Part shown: positions 34,497 to 43,211 of the stretch, piece after piece
How positions within the stretch are numbered: position 1 is the stretch's first letter
How the letters are laid out: each line of letters begins with the position of its first letter
DNA from: Streptomyces sp. LUP30
GTDB lineage: Bacteria; Actinomycetota; Actinomycetes; Streptomycetales; Streptomycetaceae
Assembly (NCBI RefSeq): GCF_001746365.1
Contig: NZ_MJAJ01000012.1
Location: 1-64,000, forward strand
Length of the DNA: 64,000 bases
Direction: 5' to 3'
The notes under the pieces: generated by a model
The model's input: the letters and a program-made list of their open reading frames with translations, nothing else
What the model was told of the DNA's origin: nothing
Database searches by the model: none
Made by a program: the position numbers and the translations under genes

Positions 34497-35522
34497 ATGC
34501 AGGAGACGGAGATACGGCCGTCCGCGACGGCGGCCGAAGGGGCGCGGGGCGCCCGAGCGGGGCGCGGGTTGCCGCGGCACTGGCCGCTGCTGCTGCTGGG
34601 CGCGGCGTTGGCGCCGGGCGCGGTGCTGGTGCTCGTCGGGCGGACGCTGGAGGAGCCCGCGGTACAGGCGTGGCGGACGGTGTGTCTGGCGGTGACCGTG
34701 CAGGCGCTGCCGTTCCTGTTGCTGGGCACGGCTCTGTCGGGGGCGATCAACGCGTTCGTGCCGGCGAGCGTCTTCAGCCGGCTGCTGCCGAAGCGGGCGG
34801 CGCTGGCGGTGCCGGTGGCGGGGGTGGCGGGGGTGGTGCTGCCGGGGTGCGAGTGCGCGTCGGTGCCGGTGGCGAGCAGCCTGATCGGGCGGGGGGTGAC
34901 CCCTGCCGCGGCGTTCGCGTTCCTGCTGTCCGCGCCCGCCGTGAACCCGGTGGTGCTGACGGCGACGGCGGTGGCGTTTCCCGGCAGCCCGGAGATGGTG
35001 CTGGCCCGGCTCGTGGCCTCGTTGGTGACGGCGGCGGCGATGGGCTGGCTGTGGTTGTGGCTGGGCCGGGAGGAGTGGTTGCGGCCGGTGGTGCGGCATT
35101 CCGGGCACCGGCCGGGGCACAGCCGCTGGACGGAGTTCCGGCGCGGTTTCCAGCACGACTTCCTGCATGCCGGGGGCTTTCTGGTGGTGGGGGCGATGGC
35201 GGCGGCGACCTTCAACGTGGCGGTGCCGCGGTCGGTGCTGGACGCGTTCTCCGGTTCGCCGTGGCTGTCGGTGCTGTTCCTGGCGGCGCTGGCGATCGTG
35301 CTGGCGGTGTGCAGTGAGGCGGACGCGTTCGTGGCGGCGTCGCTCAGCGGGTTCTCGCCGGTGGCGCGGCTGGCGTTCATGGTGGTGGGCCCGATGGTCG
35401 ACCTGAAGCTGATCGCCTTGCAGGCGGGGACGTTCGGGCGGGCCTTCGCGGTGCGGTTCTCGGCGGCCACGGCGGTGGTCGCGGTGGTGTGCAGCGCGGT
35501 GATCGGAGGGGTGCTGCTGTGA
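34497..35522 (+). CDS. UPF0718 (DUF318/YraQ-type) permease
   Basis: 341 residues with about 8 membrane spans. The family motif LPGCECASVPVA (C118, C120) is present, and the second half repeats a related CSEADAFVAAS. UPF0718 proteins are predicted transporters, with members linked to metalloid or metal movement; substrate unconfirmed. It follows marR by 7 nt and its stop overlaps the next start (GTGA). An in-frame His-rich partner follows, so a metal substrate is plausible. Confidence 0.88.
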   Translation: MQETEIRPSATAAEGARGARAGRGLPRHWPLLLLGAALAPGAVLVLVGRTLEEPAVQAWRTVCLAVTVQALPFLLLGTALSGAINAFVPASVFSRLLPKRAALAVPVAGVAGVVLPGCECASVPVASSLIGRGVTPAAAFAFLLSAPAVNPVVLTATAVAFPGSPEMVLARLVASLVTAAAMGWLWLWLGREEWLRPVVRHSGHRPGHSRWTEFRRGFQHDFLHAGGFLVVGAMAAATFNVAVPRSVLDAFSGSPWLSVLFLAALAIVLAVCSEADAFVAASLSGFSPVARLAFMVVGPMVDLKLIALQAGTFGRAFAVRFSAATAVVAVVCSAVIGGVLL

Positions 35523-36385
35523 AGCGGTTCGCGCAGGTGGGGCTGTTGCTCCTCGCGGGTCTCGGGTTGCTGCACACCTCGCTTTTCACGGACGAGTACC
35601 TGCGGTTCGTGAAGGCGGGGATGCGGCCGTTGCTGATCGCCTCGGGCGTGCTGCTGATCGGGCTGGGAGCGGCGGAGGCCTGGCCCGGCCGCCGCCTCGG
35701 CGGCGGCACGCACGCCCACGGAGACGATCACAGCGGCCCCGGAGACGATCACGATCACGGCCGTGCCGACGCGCAAGGCCAGGCCGGCGGCCACGGCGAC
35801 GGCGGCCACGGCGACGGCGGCCAGAAGGCGGGGGACGGCGACGGCGAGGGGGGTCACGGCCATGGGCATGACCACTCCCGGGTGCCGCGGGTCGCCTGGC
35901 TGCTGTTCCTGCCGGTGCTGAGCCTGCTGTTCTACGCCCCGCCCGCCCTCGGCTCGTACACCGCGTCCCGGGAGCCGGCCAAGGCCGTCGCGGTGCAGGA
36001 GGACGACTTCGATCCGCTGCCGGCGACCTCGCCGCTTCCGATCACGCTCACCGAGTTCACCCAGCGCGTGCAGCAGGACCGTTCGCGGGCGATCAGGGGG
36101 CGCACGGTCCGGATGACCGGGTTCGTGACGTCCGCCGACGGGGACGGCTGGTATCTCACCCGGATCGTCATCAGCTGCTGTGCGGCGGACTCGACGACGC
36201 TGAAGGTGCGGGTGTACGGGACGACGGCGCCGAAGGCCGACACGTGGGTGACGGTCGACGGGACCTGGCATCCGGGCGGGGCGTTGGGGACGTCGTCGGC
36301 AGGGGTGGCGGTGGACGCGCGCGAGGTGACGAAGGTGGACAAGCCGTCCAACGCGTACATGGACGCCGTGCCGCTCACCTCCTAG
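35519..36385 (+). CDS. TIGR03943-family membrane protein with His-rich loop (YcgQ-like)
   Basis: 288 residues from the GTG at 35519. Two N-terminal spans (QVGLLLLAGLGLLH; PLLIASGVLLIGLGAAEA) and a third near residue 125 flank a hydrophilic loop rich in His/Asp/Gly (HAHGDDHSGPGDDHDHG and HGHGHDH). The C-terminal domain (about 190-285, MTGFVTSADGDGWYLTRIVISCC) is the conserved YcgQ/TIGR03943 part. In Bacillus the corresponding permease-YcgQ pair is Zur-regulated, so zinc or a related metal is likely. It is translationally coupled to the permease. Confidence 0.88.
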   Translation: MKRFAQVGLLLLAGLGLLHTSLFTDEYLRFVKAGMRPLLIASGVLLIGLGAAEAWPGRRLGGGTHAHGDDHSGPGDDHDHGRADAQGQAGGHGDGGHGDGGQKAGDGDGEGGHGHGHDHSRVPRVAWLLFLPVLSLLFYAPPALGSYTASREPAKAVAVQEDDFDPLPATSPLPITLTEFTQRVQQDRSRAIRGRTVRMTGFVTSADGDGWYLTRIVISCCAADSTTLKVRVYGTTAPKADTWVTVDGTWHPGGALGTSSAGVAVDAREVTKVDKPSNAYMDAVPLTS

Positions 36386-36417
36386 GGAATAGGGGTGGCG
36401 GGGTCGCTGTTGGCCCG

Positions 36418-36439
36418 TATAGTTTAACGGTCAACAACT
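36418..36439 (+). promoter_or_regulatory. Promoter/operator of the LLM oxidoreductase operon
   Basis: TATAGT (36418-36423) is a good -10 box. Overlapping and following it is AGTTTAACGGTCAACAACT (36421-36439), whose outer AGTT/AACT arms are complementary, resembling a MarR/TetR-type operator at the transcription start. The -35 region is weak. The coding start is 17 nt beyond. Confidence 0.4.
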
Positions 36440-36456
36440 TTGGAGGGTGAGCGACC

Positions 36457-37548
36457 ATGCAGTTCGGGATCTTCACGGTGGGCGATGTCACGCCGGACCC
36501 GACGACGGGCCGTACGCCGACCGAGGCCGAGCGGATCAAGGCCATGGTCGCCATCGCGCTGAAGGCCGAGGAGGTCGGCCTCGACGTCTTCGCGACCGGC
36601 GAGCACCACAACCCGCCGTTCGTGCCCTCGTCCCCGACGACGATGCTCGGGTACATCGCCGCGCAGACGCAGAAGCTGATCCTCTCCACCTCCACCACCC
36701 TCATCACCACCAACGACCCGGTGAAGATCGCGGAGGACTTCGCGATGCTCCAGCACCTGGCCGACGGGCGCGTGGACCTCATGATGGGCCGCGGCAACAC
36801 CGGGCCGGTCTACCCCTGGTTCGGGCAGGACATCCGCGAGGGCATCAACCTCGCCATCGAGAACTACGCCCTGCTGCGCAGGCTGTGGCGCGAGGACGTC
36901 GTCGACTGGGAGGGGAAGTTCCGCACCGCGCTGCAGGGCTTCACCTCCACGCCCCGCCCGCTGGACGACGTGCCGCCGTTCGTCTGGCACGGCTCCATCC
37001 GCTCGCCCGAGATAGCCGAGCAGGCCGCCTACTACGGCGACGGCTTCTTCCACAACAACATCTTCTGGCCCGCCGACCACACCAAGAGGATGGTCGAGCT
37101 GTACCGGGCCAGGTACGCGCACTACGGACACGGCACGCCCGAGCAGGCCATCGTCGGCCTCGGCGGGCAGGTGTTCATGCGGAAGAACTCGCAGGACGCC
37201 GTCCGCGAGTTCCGGCCGTACTTCGACAACGCGCCGGTCTACGGGCACGGGCCGTCCCTGGAGGACTTCACCGACCAGACCCCGCTGACCGTCGGCACAC
37301 CCGAGCAGGTCATCGAGAAGACGCTGAAGTTCCGCGAGTACGCGGGCGACTACCAGCGCCAGCTGTTCCTGCTCGACCACGCGGGGCTGCCGCTGAAGAC
37401 CGTGCTGGAGCAGCTCGACCTGCTCGGCGAGGAGGTCGTGCCGGTGCTGCGCAAGGAGTTCGCCGTGGGACGGCCGGCCGATGTGCCGGACGCGCCCACC
37501 CACCCGTCGCTGCTCGCGCAGAAGGAAGCCAAGGAGGTCGTGGCATGA
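36457..37548 (+). CDS. LLM-class flavin-dependent oxidoreductase (CE1758 family)
   Basis: 363 residues with the luciferase-like TIM-barrel pattern: MQFGIFTVGDV at strand 1, DVFATGEHHNPPF, LADGRVDLMMGRGN, and FGQDIREGINLAIENYALL. This family is paired with a dedicated FMN reductase, encoded immediately downstream with an ATGA overlap. It probably oxygenates an unknown small molecule using reduced FMN. The ATG has tggaggg 9 nt upstream. Confidence 0.92.
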   Translation: MQFGIFTVGDVTPDPTTGRTPTEAERIKAMVAIALKAEEVGLDVFATGEHHNPPFVPSSPTTMLGYIAAQTQKLILSTSTTLITTNDPVKIAEDFAMLQHLADGRVDLMMGRGNTGPVYPWFGQDIREGINLAIENYALLRRLWREDVVDWEGKFRTALQGFTSTPRPLDDVPPFVWHGSIRSPEIAEQAAYYGDGFFHNNIFWPADHTKRMVELYRARYAHYGHGTPEQAIVGLGGQVFMRKNSQDAVREFRPYFDNAPVYGHGPSLEDFTDQTPLTVGTPEQVIEKTLKFREYAGDYQRQLFLLDHAGLPLKTVLEQLDLLGEEVVPVLRKEFAVGRPADVPDAPTHPSLLAQKEAKEVVA

Positions 37549-38189
37549 AGCTCGTCGTCGTCTCGGCGGGGCTGAGCGTCCCGTCGTCGACCCGGTTGCT
37601 GGCCGACCGGCTGGCCCAGGCGGTGCAGCGGAAGACGACCGTCGACGTCCAGGTCGTGGAACTGCGCGACCTCGCCGTCGAGATCGCCCACAACCTCACC
37701 AACGGCTTTCCCGGCGGGAAGCTGGCCGCCGCCCTGGAGGCGGTGACGGACGCGGACGGGCTGATCGTCGTGACGCCGGTGTTCTCCGCCTCCTACAGCG
37801 GTCTGTTCAAGTCGTTCTTCGACGTGCTGGACCAGGAGGCGCTGGCGGGCAAGCCGGTGCTGATCGCCGCGACCGGCGGCAGCGCGCGCCACTCGCTCGT
37901 GCTGGAGCACGCGCTGCGGCCGCTCTTCTCCTATCTGCGTGCGGTGGTCGTCCCGACCGCCGTCTACGCGGCCTCGGAGGACTGGGGTGCGCAGGGCCTG
38001 CCCGAGCGGATCGAGCGGGCGGCGGGGGAGCTGGTCTCGCTGACGGCCGGTCTGTCCGCGCCCGCACCGCCGCCCGGACCGGCGAACGCCGGCAACGCCG
38101 GCAACGCCGGCAAGACCGCCGACACCGGCAAGACCGAGTTCACCGTGGTGCCCTTCGCCGAGCAGCTGGCGGCGCTGGCCGGACGGTGA
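37545..38189 (+). CDS. LLM-partnered FMN reductase (CE1759 family)
   Basis: 214 residues, flavodoxin-like NAD(P)H:FMN reductase. KLVVVSAGLSVPSSTRLLAD binds the FMN phosphate, VTPVFSASYSGLFKSFFD is the flavin loop, and ATGGSARHSL follows. It supplies reduced FMN to the upstream oxygenase. The linker near residues 179-192 is a short NAGNAGNAGK repeat. The ATG overlaps the upstream stop. A hairpin terminator follows. Confidence 0.9.
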   Translation: MKLVVVSAGLSVPSSTRLLADRLAQAVQRKTTVDVQVVELRDLAVEIAHNLTNGFPGGKLAAALEAVTDADGLIVVTPVFSASYSGLFKSFFDVLDQEALAGKPVLIAATGGSARHSLVLEHALRPLFSYLRAVVVPTAVYAASEDWGAQGLPERIERAAGELVSLTAGLSAPAPPPGPANAGNAGNAGKTADTGKTEFTVVPFAEQLAALAGR

Positions 38190-38198
38190 GGACCGAGC

Positions 38199-38227
38199 GC
38201 CGGGCGGGTGCGCACGACCCGCCCGGC
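38199..38227 (+). terminator. Terminator of the LLM/FMN-reductase operon
   Basis: 11-bp stem: 38199-38209 (gccgggcgggt) with 38217-38227 (acccgcccggc), 7-nt loop, 10 nt after the reductase stop. Confidence 0.75.
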
Positions 38228-38311
38228 AGATCGGTGAGAGCCGAGTAAGAAGGGTGATCGTAGGACCGTCCCCACCGCCCCGACCGGCAGGGACCAGGGC
38301 AGACTGGGCGG

Positions 38312-39028
38312 GTGCCTCCCACCGTTCTGCTCGCCGAAGACGACCGCGCCATCCGCCACGCCCTGGAGCGCGCCCTGGCCCTGGAGGGCTACCGGGTCAC
38401 CGCGGTCGCCGACGGGGTCGAGGCGCTGGCGCAGGCCCACAGGAACCCGCCGGACGTGCTCGTCCTCGATGTGATGATGCCCGGGATCGACGGGCTGCAG
38501 GTCTGCCGGGTGCTGCGCGCCGAGGGCGACCGCACGCCGATCCTGATGCTGACCGCGCTGGTGGAGACCGCCGACCGGATCGCGGGACTGGACGCGGGCG
38601 CCGACGACTACGTCGTCAAGCCGTTCGACGTCGAGGAGGTCTTCGCCCGGTTGCGGGCGCTGCTGCGCCGGACCGGCGCCGAGACCGCGCCGCCCGCGCC
38701 GCCGGAGCCCCCGAGGCAGTCGCCCGAGCGGTATGTGGAGGCGGCCGGGCTGCGGATGGACCCGCAGGCGCGGCGGGTGTGGCGGGGCGCGCGGGAGCTG
38801 GAGCTGACCCGGACCGAGTTCGAGCTGCTCGAGCTGCTGGTGCGCAACGCCGGGATCGTGCTGGACCACTCCACGATCTACGACCGCATCTGGGGCTACG
38901 ACTTCGGTCCCGGTTCCAAGAACCTCGCCGTCTACGTCGGTTATCTGCGCCGCAAGCTCGACCAGCCGGGAGCCCCGCAGCTGATCCACACCGTGCGCGG
39001 CGTGGGTTACGTGCTGCGGGAGGACTGA
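38312..39028 (+). CDS. OmpR-family response regulator (MprA-like)
   Basis: 238 residues. Receiver domain 1-120 with acidic pocket D10/D11, phosphoacceptor D53 (LVLDVMMPGID), T81 and K103 (VVKPF). An Ala/Pro linker leads to an OmpR winged helix (LTRTEFELLELLVRN, IWGYDFGPGSKNLAVYVGYLR). The histidine kinase starts 11 nt after the stop, forming a two-component pair. The GTG at 38312 has no clear ribosome binding site; the stimulus is unknown. Confidence 0.94.
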   Translation: MPPTVLLAEDDRAIRHALERALALEGYRVTAVADGVEALAQAHRNPPDVLVLDVMMPGIDGLQVCRVLRAEGDRTPILMLTALVETADRIAGLDAGADDYVVKPFDVEEVFARLRALLRRTGAETAPPAPPEPPRQSPERYVEAAGLRMDPQARRVWRGARELELTRTEFELLELLVRNAGIVLDHSTIYDRIWGYDFGPGSKNLAVYVGYLRRKLDQPGAPQLIHTVRGVGYVLRED

Positions 39029-39039
39029 GGGCCGCGGGC

Positions 39040-40521
39040 GTGAGCCGTCTGCGTCGGCTGCGCCGGCTGCTGTCCCGGCCGCGGCCGAAGCTGGTGTCGC
39101 TGCGCACCACGTTCGCGGTGTCCTTCGCGGCCGTGACCGCCGCCGTCACCGTCCTCGTCGGCGTCCTGTCGTACTCGGCGGCCGCCCGGCTGGTGCGGGT
39201 CGACCAGGAGTCGGTCTTCGACGAGGTCGTGCAGGACCTGCGGGACGAGGTGCGCGACCACCGGATGGCGCCGCAGGACTTCTCCTCGGCCGCGCCCGGC
39301 CACGACATCGTGCGGCCGGCCCGCACGGACGTGCAGGTCCTCGGAGCGGACGGCTCCGTCGTGGACAGCGGCAGTCCCGGGCTGCCGGTGGTGGCCGCGG
39401 ACCGCGCGGTCGCGGCCGCCTCGACGGCCGGGGGGATGACCGTCCACAAGGACGTGGACGTCGGCAGCGACGTCTACCGCATCGCGACCGTCTCCCTGGG
39501 CGGGGGCCGGGGTGCGGTGCAGGTGGCGCAGGAGTTCAGTGACACCGAGGACCTGCTGCGAGCGCTCCAGCAGCGCACCCTGGTCCTGATGATCGCCGTC
39601 GTGACGGCCGCCGGGCTGTTCGGCTGGTGGCTGGCCCGGCGCATCACCCACCGGCTGGTCATCCTGACCACCGCCGCCGAGGACGTCGCCCGCACCCGCC
39701 GCCTGGGCGTCCAGGTGCCGGTCACCGGACATGACGAGGTGGGCCGCCTCGGCCGTGCCTTCGACCGCATGTTGGGCCGGCTCGCGCAGTCGGAGGAGGA
39801 CCAGCGGCGGCTCGTCCAGGACGCGGGGCACGAGCTGCGCACCCCGCTGACGTCGCTGCGGACGAACATCTCCCTGCTGCGCCGTATCGACGAACTGCCG
39901 CCGGACACCCGTGACGAACTGGTCGCGGACCTCACCCAGGAGGCCCGCGAGCTGACCGACCTGGTCAACGAGCTCGTCGATCTCGCGGCCGGCCAGTCCG
40001 ACGCCGAGCCCCCGCGCAGCCTGGACCTCGCCGACGTCGCGGAGGAGGTCGCGGGTTTGGCCCGGCGCCGCACCGGGAGGCAGATCCTGATTTTGGCGAG
40101 CGGCGACACCAGCGTCCACGGGCGGCCGGGGATGCTGCAGCGCGCCGTGTCCAATCTGGTGGAGAACGCGACCAAGTTCGACCGCGACGGCCGCGCGCCC
40201 GTCGAGATCGCCGTCACCGGGCCGGCCCGGCCGGGGGTCGTCCGCGTCGAGGTCCGCGACCGCGGGCCCGGTATCGCCGAGTCCGATCTGACCCGTGTCT
40301 TCGACCGCTTCTACCGGGCCGCGGACGCCCGCTCCCTGCCGGGCTCCGGCCTCGGCCTGTCGATCGTCCGCGAGGTGGCCCTGGCTCACGGCGGAGCGCC
40401 CTTCGCCTTCCGCCGCGCGGGCGGCGGCACGGTGATCGGCTTCACCGCGGGCGGCGGCCTTCCGGACCGCCTCCAGGACGACGAACGCCCCCACGAGCAC
40501 CGCAGCCGTCTGCGCCCCTGA
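39040..40521 (+). CDS. Sensor histidine kinase (MprB-like)
   Basis: 493 residues from the GTG at 39040. Membrane spans at about 25-47 and 181-199 enclose a ~130-residue sensor region; HAMP follows (RITHRLVILTTAAEDVARTR), then the dimerisation/phosphoacceptor helix with H264 in DAGHELRTPLTSLRTN, and a HATPase domain (AVSNLVENATKFD, RDRGPGIAESD, GSGLGLSIVRE). It is adjacent to its regulator. A terminator overlaps repeats just after it. Confidence 0.94.
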   Translation: MSRLRRLRRLLSRPRPKLVSLRTTFAVSFAAVTAAVTVLVGVLSYSAAARLVRVDQESVFDEVVQDLRDEVRDHRMAPQDFSSAAPGHDIVRPARTDVQVLGADGSVVDSGSPGLPVVAADRAVAAASTAGGMTVHKDVDVGSDVYRIATVSLGGGRGAVQVAQEFSDTEDLLRALQQRTLVLMIAVVTAAGLFGWWLARRITHRLVILTTAAEDVARTRRLGVQVPVTGHDEVGRLGRAFDRMLGRLAQSEEDQRRLVQDAGHELRTPLTSLRTNISLLRRIDELPPDTRDELVADLTQEARELTDLVNELVDLAAGQSDAEPPRSLDLADVAEEVAGLARRRTGRQILILASGDTSVHGRPGMLQRAVSNLVENATKFDRDGRAPVEIAVTGPARPGVVRVEVRDRGPGIAESDLTRVFDRFYRAADARSLPGSGLGLSIVREVALAHGGAPFAFRRAGGGTVIGFTAGGGLPDRLQDDERPHEHRSRLRP

Positions 40522-40543
40522 CGCACGTCCGACGCACGACTCT

Positions 40544-40578
40544 CCCCGTCCGACGCACGGCTCTGCTGTCGGACGGGG
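40544..40578 (+). terminator. Terminator after the two-component genes
   Basis: 11-bp stem: 40544-40554 (ccccgtccgac) with 40568-40578 (gtcggacgggg), 13-nt loop. The element gtccgacgcacg occurs twice here (40527 and 40548), 21 bp apart. Confidence 0.65.
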
Positions 40579-40651
40579 GCGGTGGGCTTGAGGCGTGAGG
40601 TGGTGGGAATAATACGAAATACGTGTTTACGCGGGAGAGCGAGATGAGTAT

Positions 40652-43066
40652 GTGAGTGAGGCATCGGACGCCGTCGGTGAGCCGCTCACCGCGCGCGTCA
40701 CCGTCGACGAACAGGGCATCGTGACCGGCTGGAACGAGGGAGCCGCACGGCTGCTGGGATACGCCCCGCAGGAGATCCTCGGCCGGCCGGCGGCGACGCT
40801 GCTCGCCGGGGAGTCCGGCGCGGCGGACCTTCGGCAGTCGGCGGGACTGCCCAGATGGCGGGGCACGCTCGCCCTGCGCCACCGGGACGGCCGCCGCCTG
40901 CAGATCAGGGTCGTCGCGCACCGCCGGACGGAGGGCGACGGGGTCCGCGACTGGCTCCTGGTGGGCGCCCCGTCCGACCCGCTCCGGCCGGAGGACGACG
41001 CGCTCATGCGCTGGGGCTTTCTGCAGTCGCCCTCCTGCGCGACCTCCGTGTACGACACCGACCTGCGCTTCCGCTGCTCCAACGGGGCCGCGCAGGCCGC
41101 GCTGGGCCTGAGCGAGGAGGAGCTGCGCGGGCTGCGGATGACGGACGTCCTCCCCACACCGCTGTCGCAGGAGGTCGAGCGGCGGATGCGGCAGGCCCTG
41201 GAGACCGGTGAGCCGCAGTACGTGGAGAACCACGCCCAGGCGCCCGGCGAATCCCGTGAGCACGCCTGGTCGGTCCACCTCTACCGGGTGGAGGACCCGG
41301 ACGGCCGGGTGCTCGGCGTGGCCGCCACCGGGCACGACATGACGGAGCAGCACCGGGCCCGGGAGCGCCTGCAGCTGATCGCGGAGGCCAGCACCCGGAT
41401 CGGCAGCACGCTCGATGTGACGCGGACGGCGCAGGAGCTGGCGGACGTGGCGGTGCCGGGCCTGGCCGACTTCCTCAGCGTGGACCTGCTGACCTCGTTC
41501 GAGCAGGGGCGGGAGGAGCCGGTGGCCGGCGGCCCGCTGCTGCTGCGGCGCGTCGCCCACCAGTCGGTGCTGCCGGGCGCCCCCGAGGCCGTCCTCGCGC
41601 TCGGCGACGTGGACGCGTACCCGGAGGGCTCGCCGCCGGTGGAGACCCTGCGCTCGGGGCGTTCCGTGCGGCGCCGGATCGACCGGGACGCGGTGCCGGA
41701 GTGGGTCTCCGGGGACCCGCTGCGCGTCGCCCGCATCCGTGACTACGGCTTCCACTCGCTGATGGCCGTGCCCCTGTCGGCGCGCGGCACCACGCTGGGC
41801 GTCGTCGTCTTCGCGCGCCACCGGCGCCCGGACCCCTTCGAGGCGGACGACCTCGTCCTCGCCGAGGAGCTGGCGGCCAGGGCGGCGGTCTGCATCGACA
41901 ACGCCCGCCGCTACACCCGCGAACGTGCGACGTCGGTCGCCCTGCAGCGCAGCCTGCTGCCGCAGCGGCTGCCCGAGCAGTCCGCGGTGGAGGTGGCCTC
42001 CCGCTATCTCCCGGCCGATGTGCGGGCCGGGGTGGGCGGCGACTGGTTCGACGTCATCCCGCTGTCCGGGGCCAGGGTCGCGCTGGTCGTCGGCGACGTC
42101 GTGGGGCACGGCATCCACGCCTCGGCGTCGATGGGGCGGCTGCGCACGGCCGTCCGCACCCTCGCCGACATCGACCTGCCCCCCGACGAACTGCTCACCC
42201 ACCTGGACGATCTGGTGGGCCTGCTGGCCACCGAGACCGACGCGCTGGGCGATCAGGAGGCGGCAGGGGACGTCGGGGCGACGTGTCTGTACGCCGTGTA
42301 CGACCCGCTCGCCCGGCGCTGCACCCTGGCCAGGGCCGGTCATCCGCTGCCGGCGGTGGTCACCCCCGACGGCGAGGTGAAGCTGCTGGCCCTGCCGGCC
42401 GGCCCGCCGCTCGGCCTGGGCGGGCTGCCCTTCGAGTCGCTGGAGATCGACCTGCCCGAGGGCAGCCTGCTCGCCCTCTACACCGACGGGCTGATCGACT
42501 CCCGCTCCCGCGACAGCGACGTCGACGAGGGCGCCTCCCGGCTGTGCCGGGCCCTGGCCGCGCCCGCCGCCTCGCTGGACGCGGTCTGCGACACGGTCCT
42601 CGCCGACCTGCTTCCCCGGCTGCCCTCCGACGACGTGGCGCTCCTGGTCGCCCGCACCCGGGCGCTCGAAGCCTCCCGGATCGCCACCTGGGAGGTGGCG
42701 TCGGACCCCGCCGCGGTCGCCGAGGCCCGCAAGCGCGCGGTCGACCGGTTGGAGACCTGGGGGCTGACCGACGCCGCCTTCGTGACCGAGCTGATCGTCA
42801 GCGAGCTGGTCACCAACGCCATCCGGCACGGCGAACCGCCCGTGCAGCTGCGCCTCATCCGCGACCGGACGCTCATCTGCGAGGTCTCCGACGGCGGCGG
42901 CACGGCCCCCCACATGCGTCGGGCCCGCACCTACGACGAGGGCGGCCGCGGTCTCCTCCTGGTCGCGCAGCTGAGCCGGCGCTGGGGCACCCGTCCGGGG
43001 GCCAAGGGCAAGACGATCTGGGCGGAGCAGACCATCGGCGGGCCGTCCGACGGCTCGTGGCTCTGA
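40652..43066 (+). CDS. PAS-PAS-GAF-PP2C(SpoIIE)-HATPase signalling protein
   Basis: 804 residues, soluble. Two PAS domains (about 10-110, VDEQGIVTGWNEGAARLLGY; and 118-235), a GAF domain (about 240-420), a SpoIIE-type PP2C phosphatase (about 430-660, GGDWFDVIPL, GDVVGHGIHASASMG, ALYTDGLIDSR) and a C-terminal anti-sigma-type HATPase (about 675-800, VSELVTNAIRHGEPP, GGRGLLLVAQLS). Such proteins act on anti-sigma-factor antagonists in streptomycetes. The GTG at 40652 lies downstream of a 3-codon frame with the better ribosome binding site. No dedicated target gene is adjacent. Confidence 0.93.
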   Translation: MSEASDAVGEPLTARVTVDEQGIVTGWNEGAARLLGYAPQEILGRPAATLLAGESGAADLRQSAGLPRWRGTLALRHRDGRRLQIRVVAHRRTEGDGVRDWLLVGAPSDPLRPEDDALMRWGFLQSPSCATSVYDTDLRFRCSNGAAQAALGLSEEELRGLRMTDVLPTPLSQEVERRMRQALETGEPQYVENHAQAPGESREHAWSVHLYRVEDPDGRVLGVAATGHDMTEQHRARERLQLIAEASTRIGSTLDVTRTAQELADVAVPGLADFLSVDLLTSFEQGREEPVAGGPLLLRRVAHQSVLPGAPEAVLALGDVDAYPEGSPPVETLRSGRSVRRRIDRDAVPEWVSGDPLRVARIRDYGFHSLMAVPLSARGTTLGVVVFARHRRPDPFEADDLVLAEELAARAAVCIDNARRYTRERATSVALQRSLLPQRLPEQSAVEVASRYLPADVRAGVGGDWFDVIPLSGARVALVVGDVVGHGIHASASMGRLRTAVRTLADIDLPPDELLTHLDDLVGLLATETDALGDQEAAGDVGATCLYAVYDPLARRCTLARAGHPLPAVVTPDGEVKLLALPAGPPLGLGGLPFESLEIDLPEGSLLALYTDGLIDSRSRDSDVDEGASRLCRALAAPAASLDAVCDTVLADLLPRLPSDDVALLVARTRALEASRIATWEVASDPAAVAEARKRAVDRLETWGLTDAAFVTELIVSELVTNAIRHGEPPVQLRLIRDRTLICEVSDGGGTAPHMRRARTYDEGGRGLLLVAQLSRRWGTRPGAKGKTIWAEQTIGGPSDGSWL

Positions 43067-43103
43067 GTCCTCCGCGACGGCCCACCCGGCGCAGTCGGCC
43101 CGT

Positions 43104-43129
43104 GCAGCCCGCCCGCGGGGGCGGGCTGC
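43104..43129 (+). terminator. Terminator of the PP2C gene
   Basis: 11-bp stem: 43104-43114 (gcagcccgccc) with 43119-43129 (gggcgggctgc), 4-nt loop, 38 nt after the stop. Confidence 0.75.
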
Positions 43130-43211
43130 GGCAATGTTGTGCACTTTATTGACGGCAGTCAGATGAAGGCCTAACTTCGCGGTGTCATTCCCCCGGTCAA
43201 GGGAGACCGCG

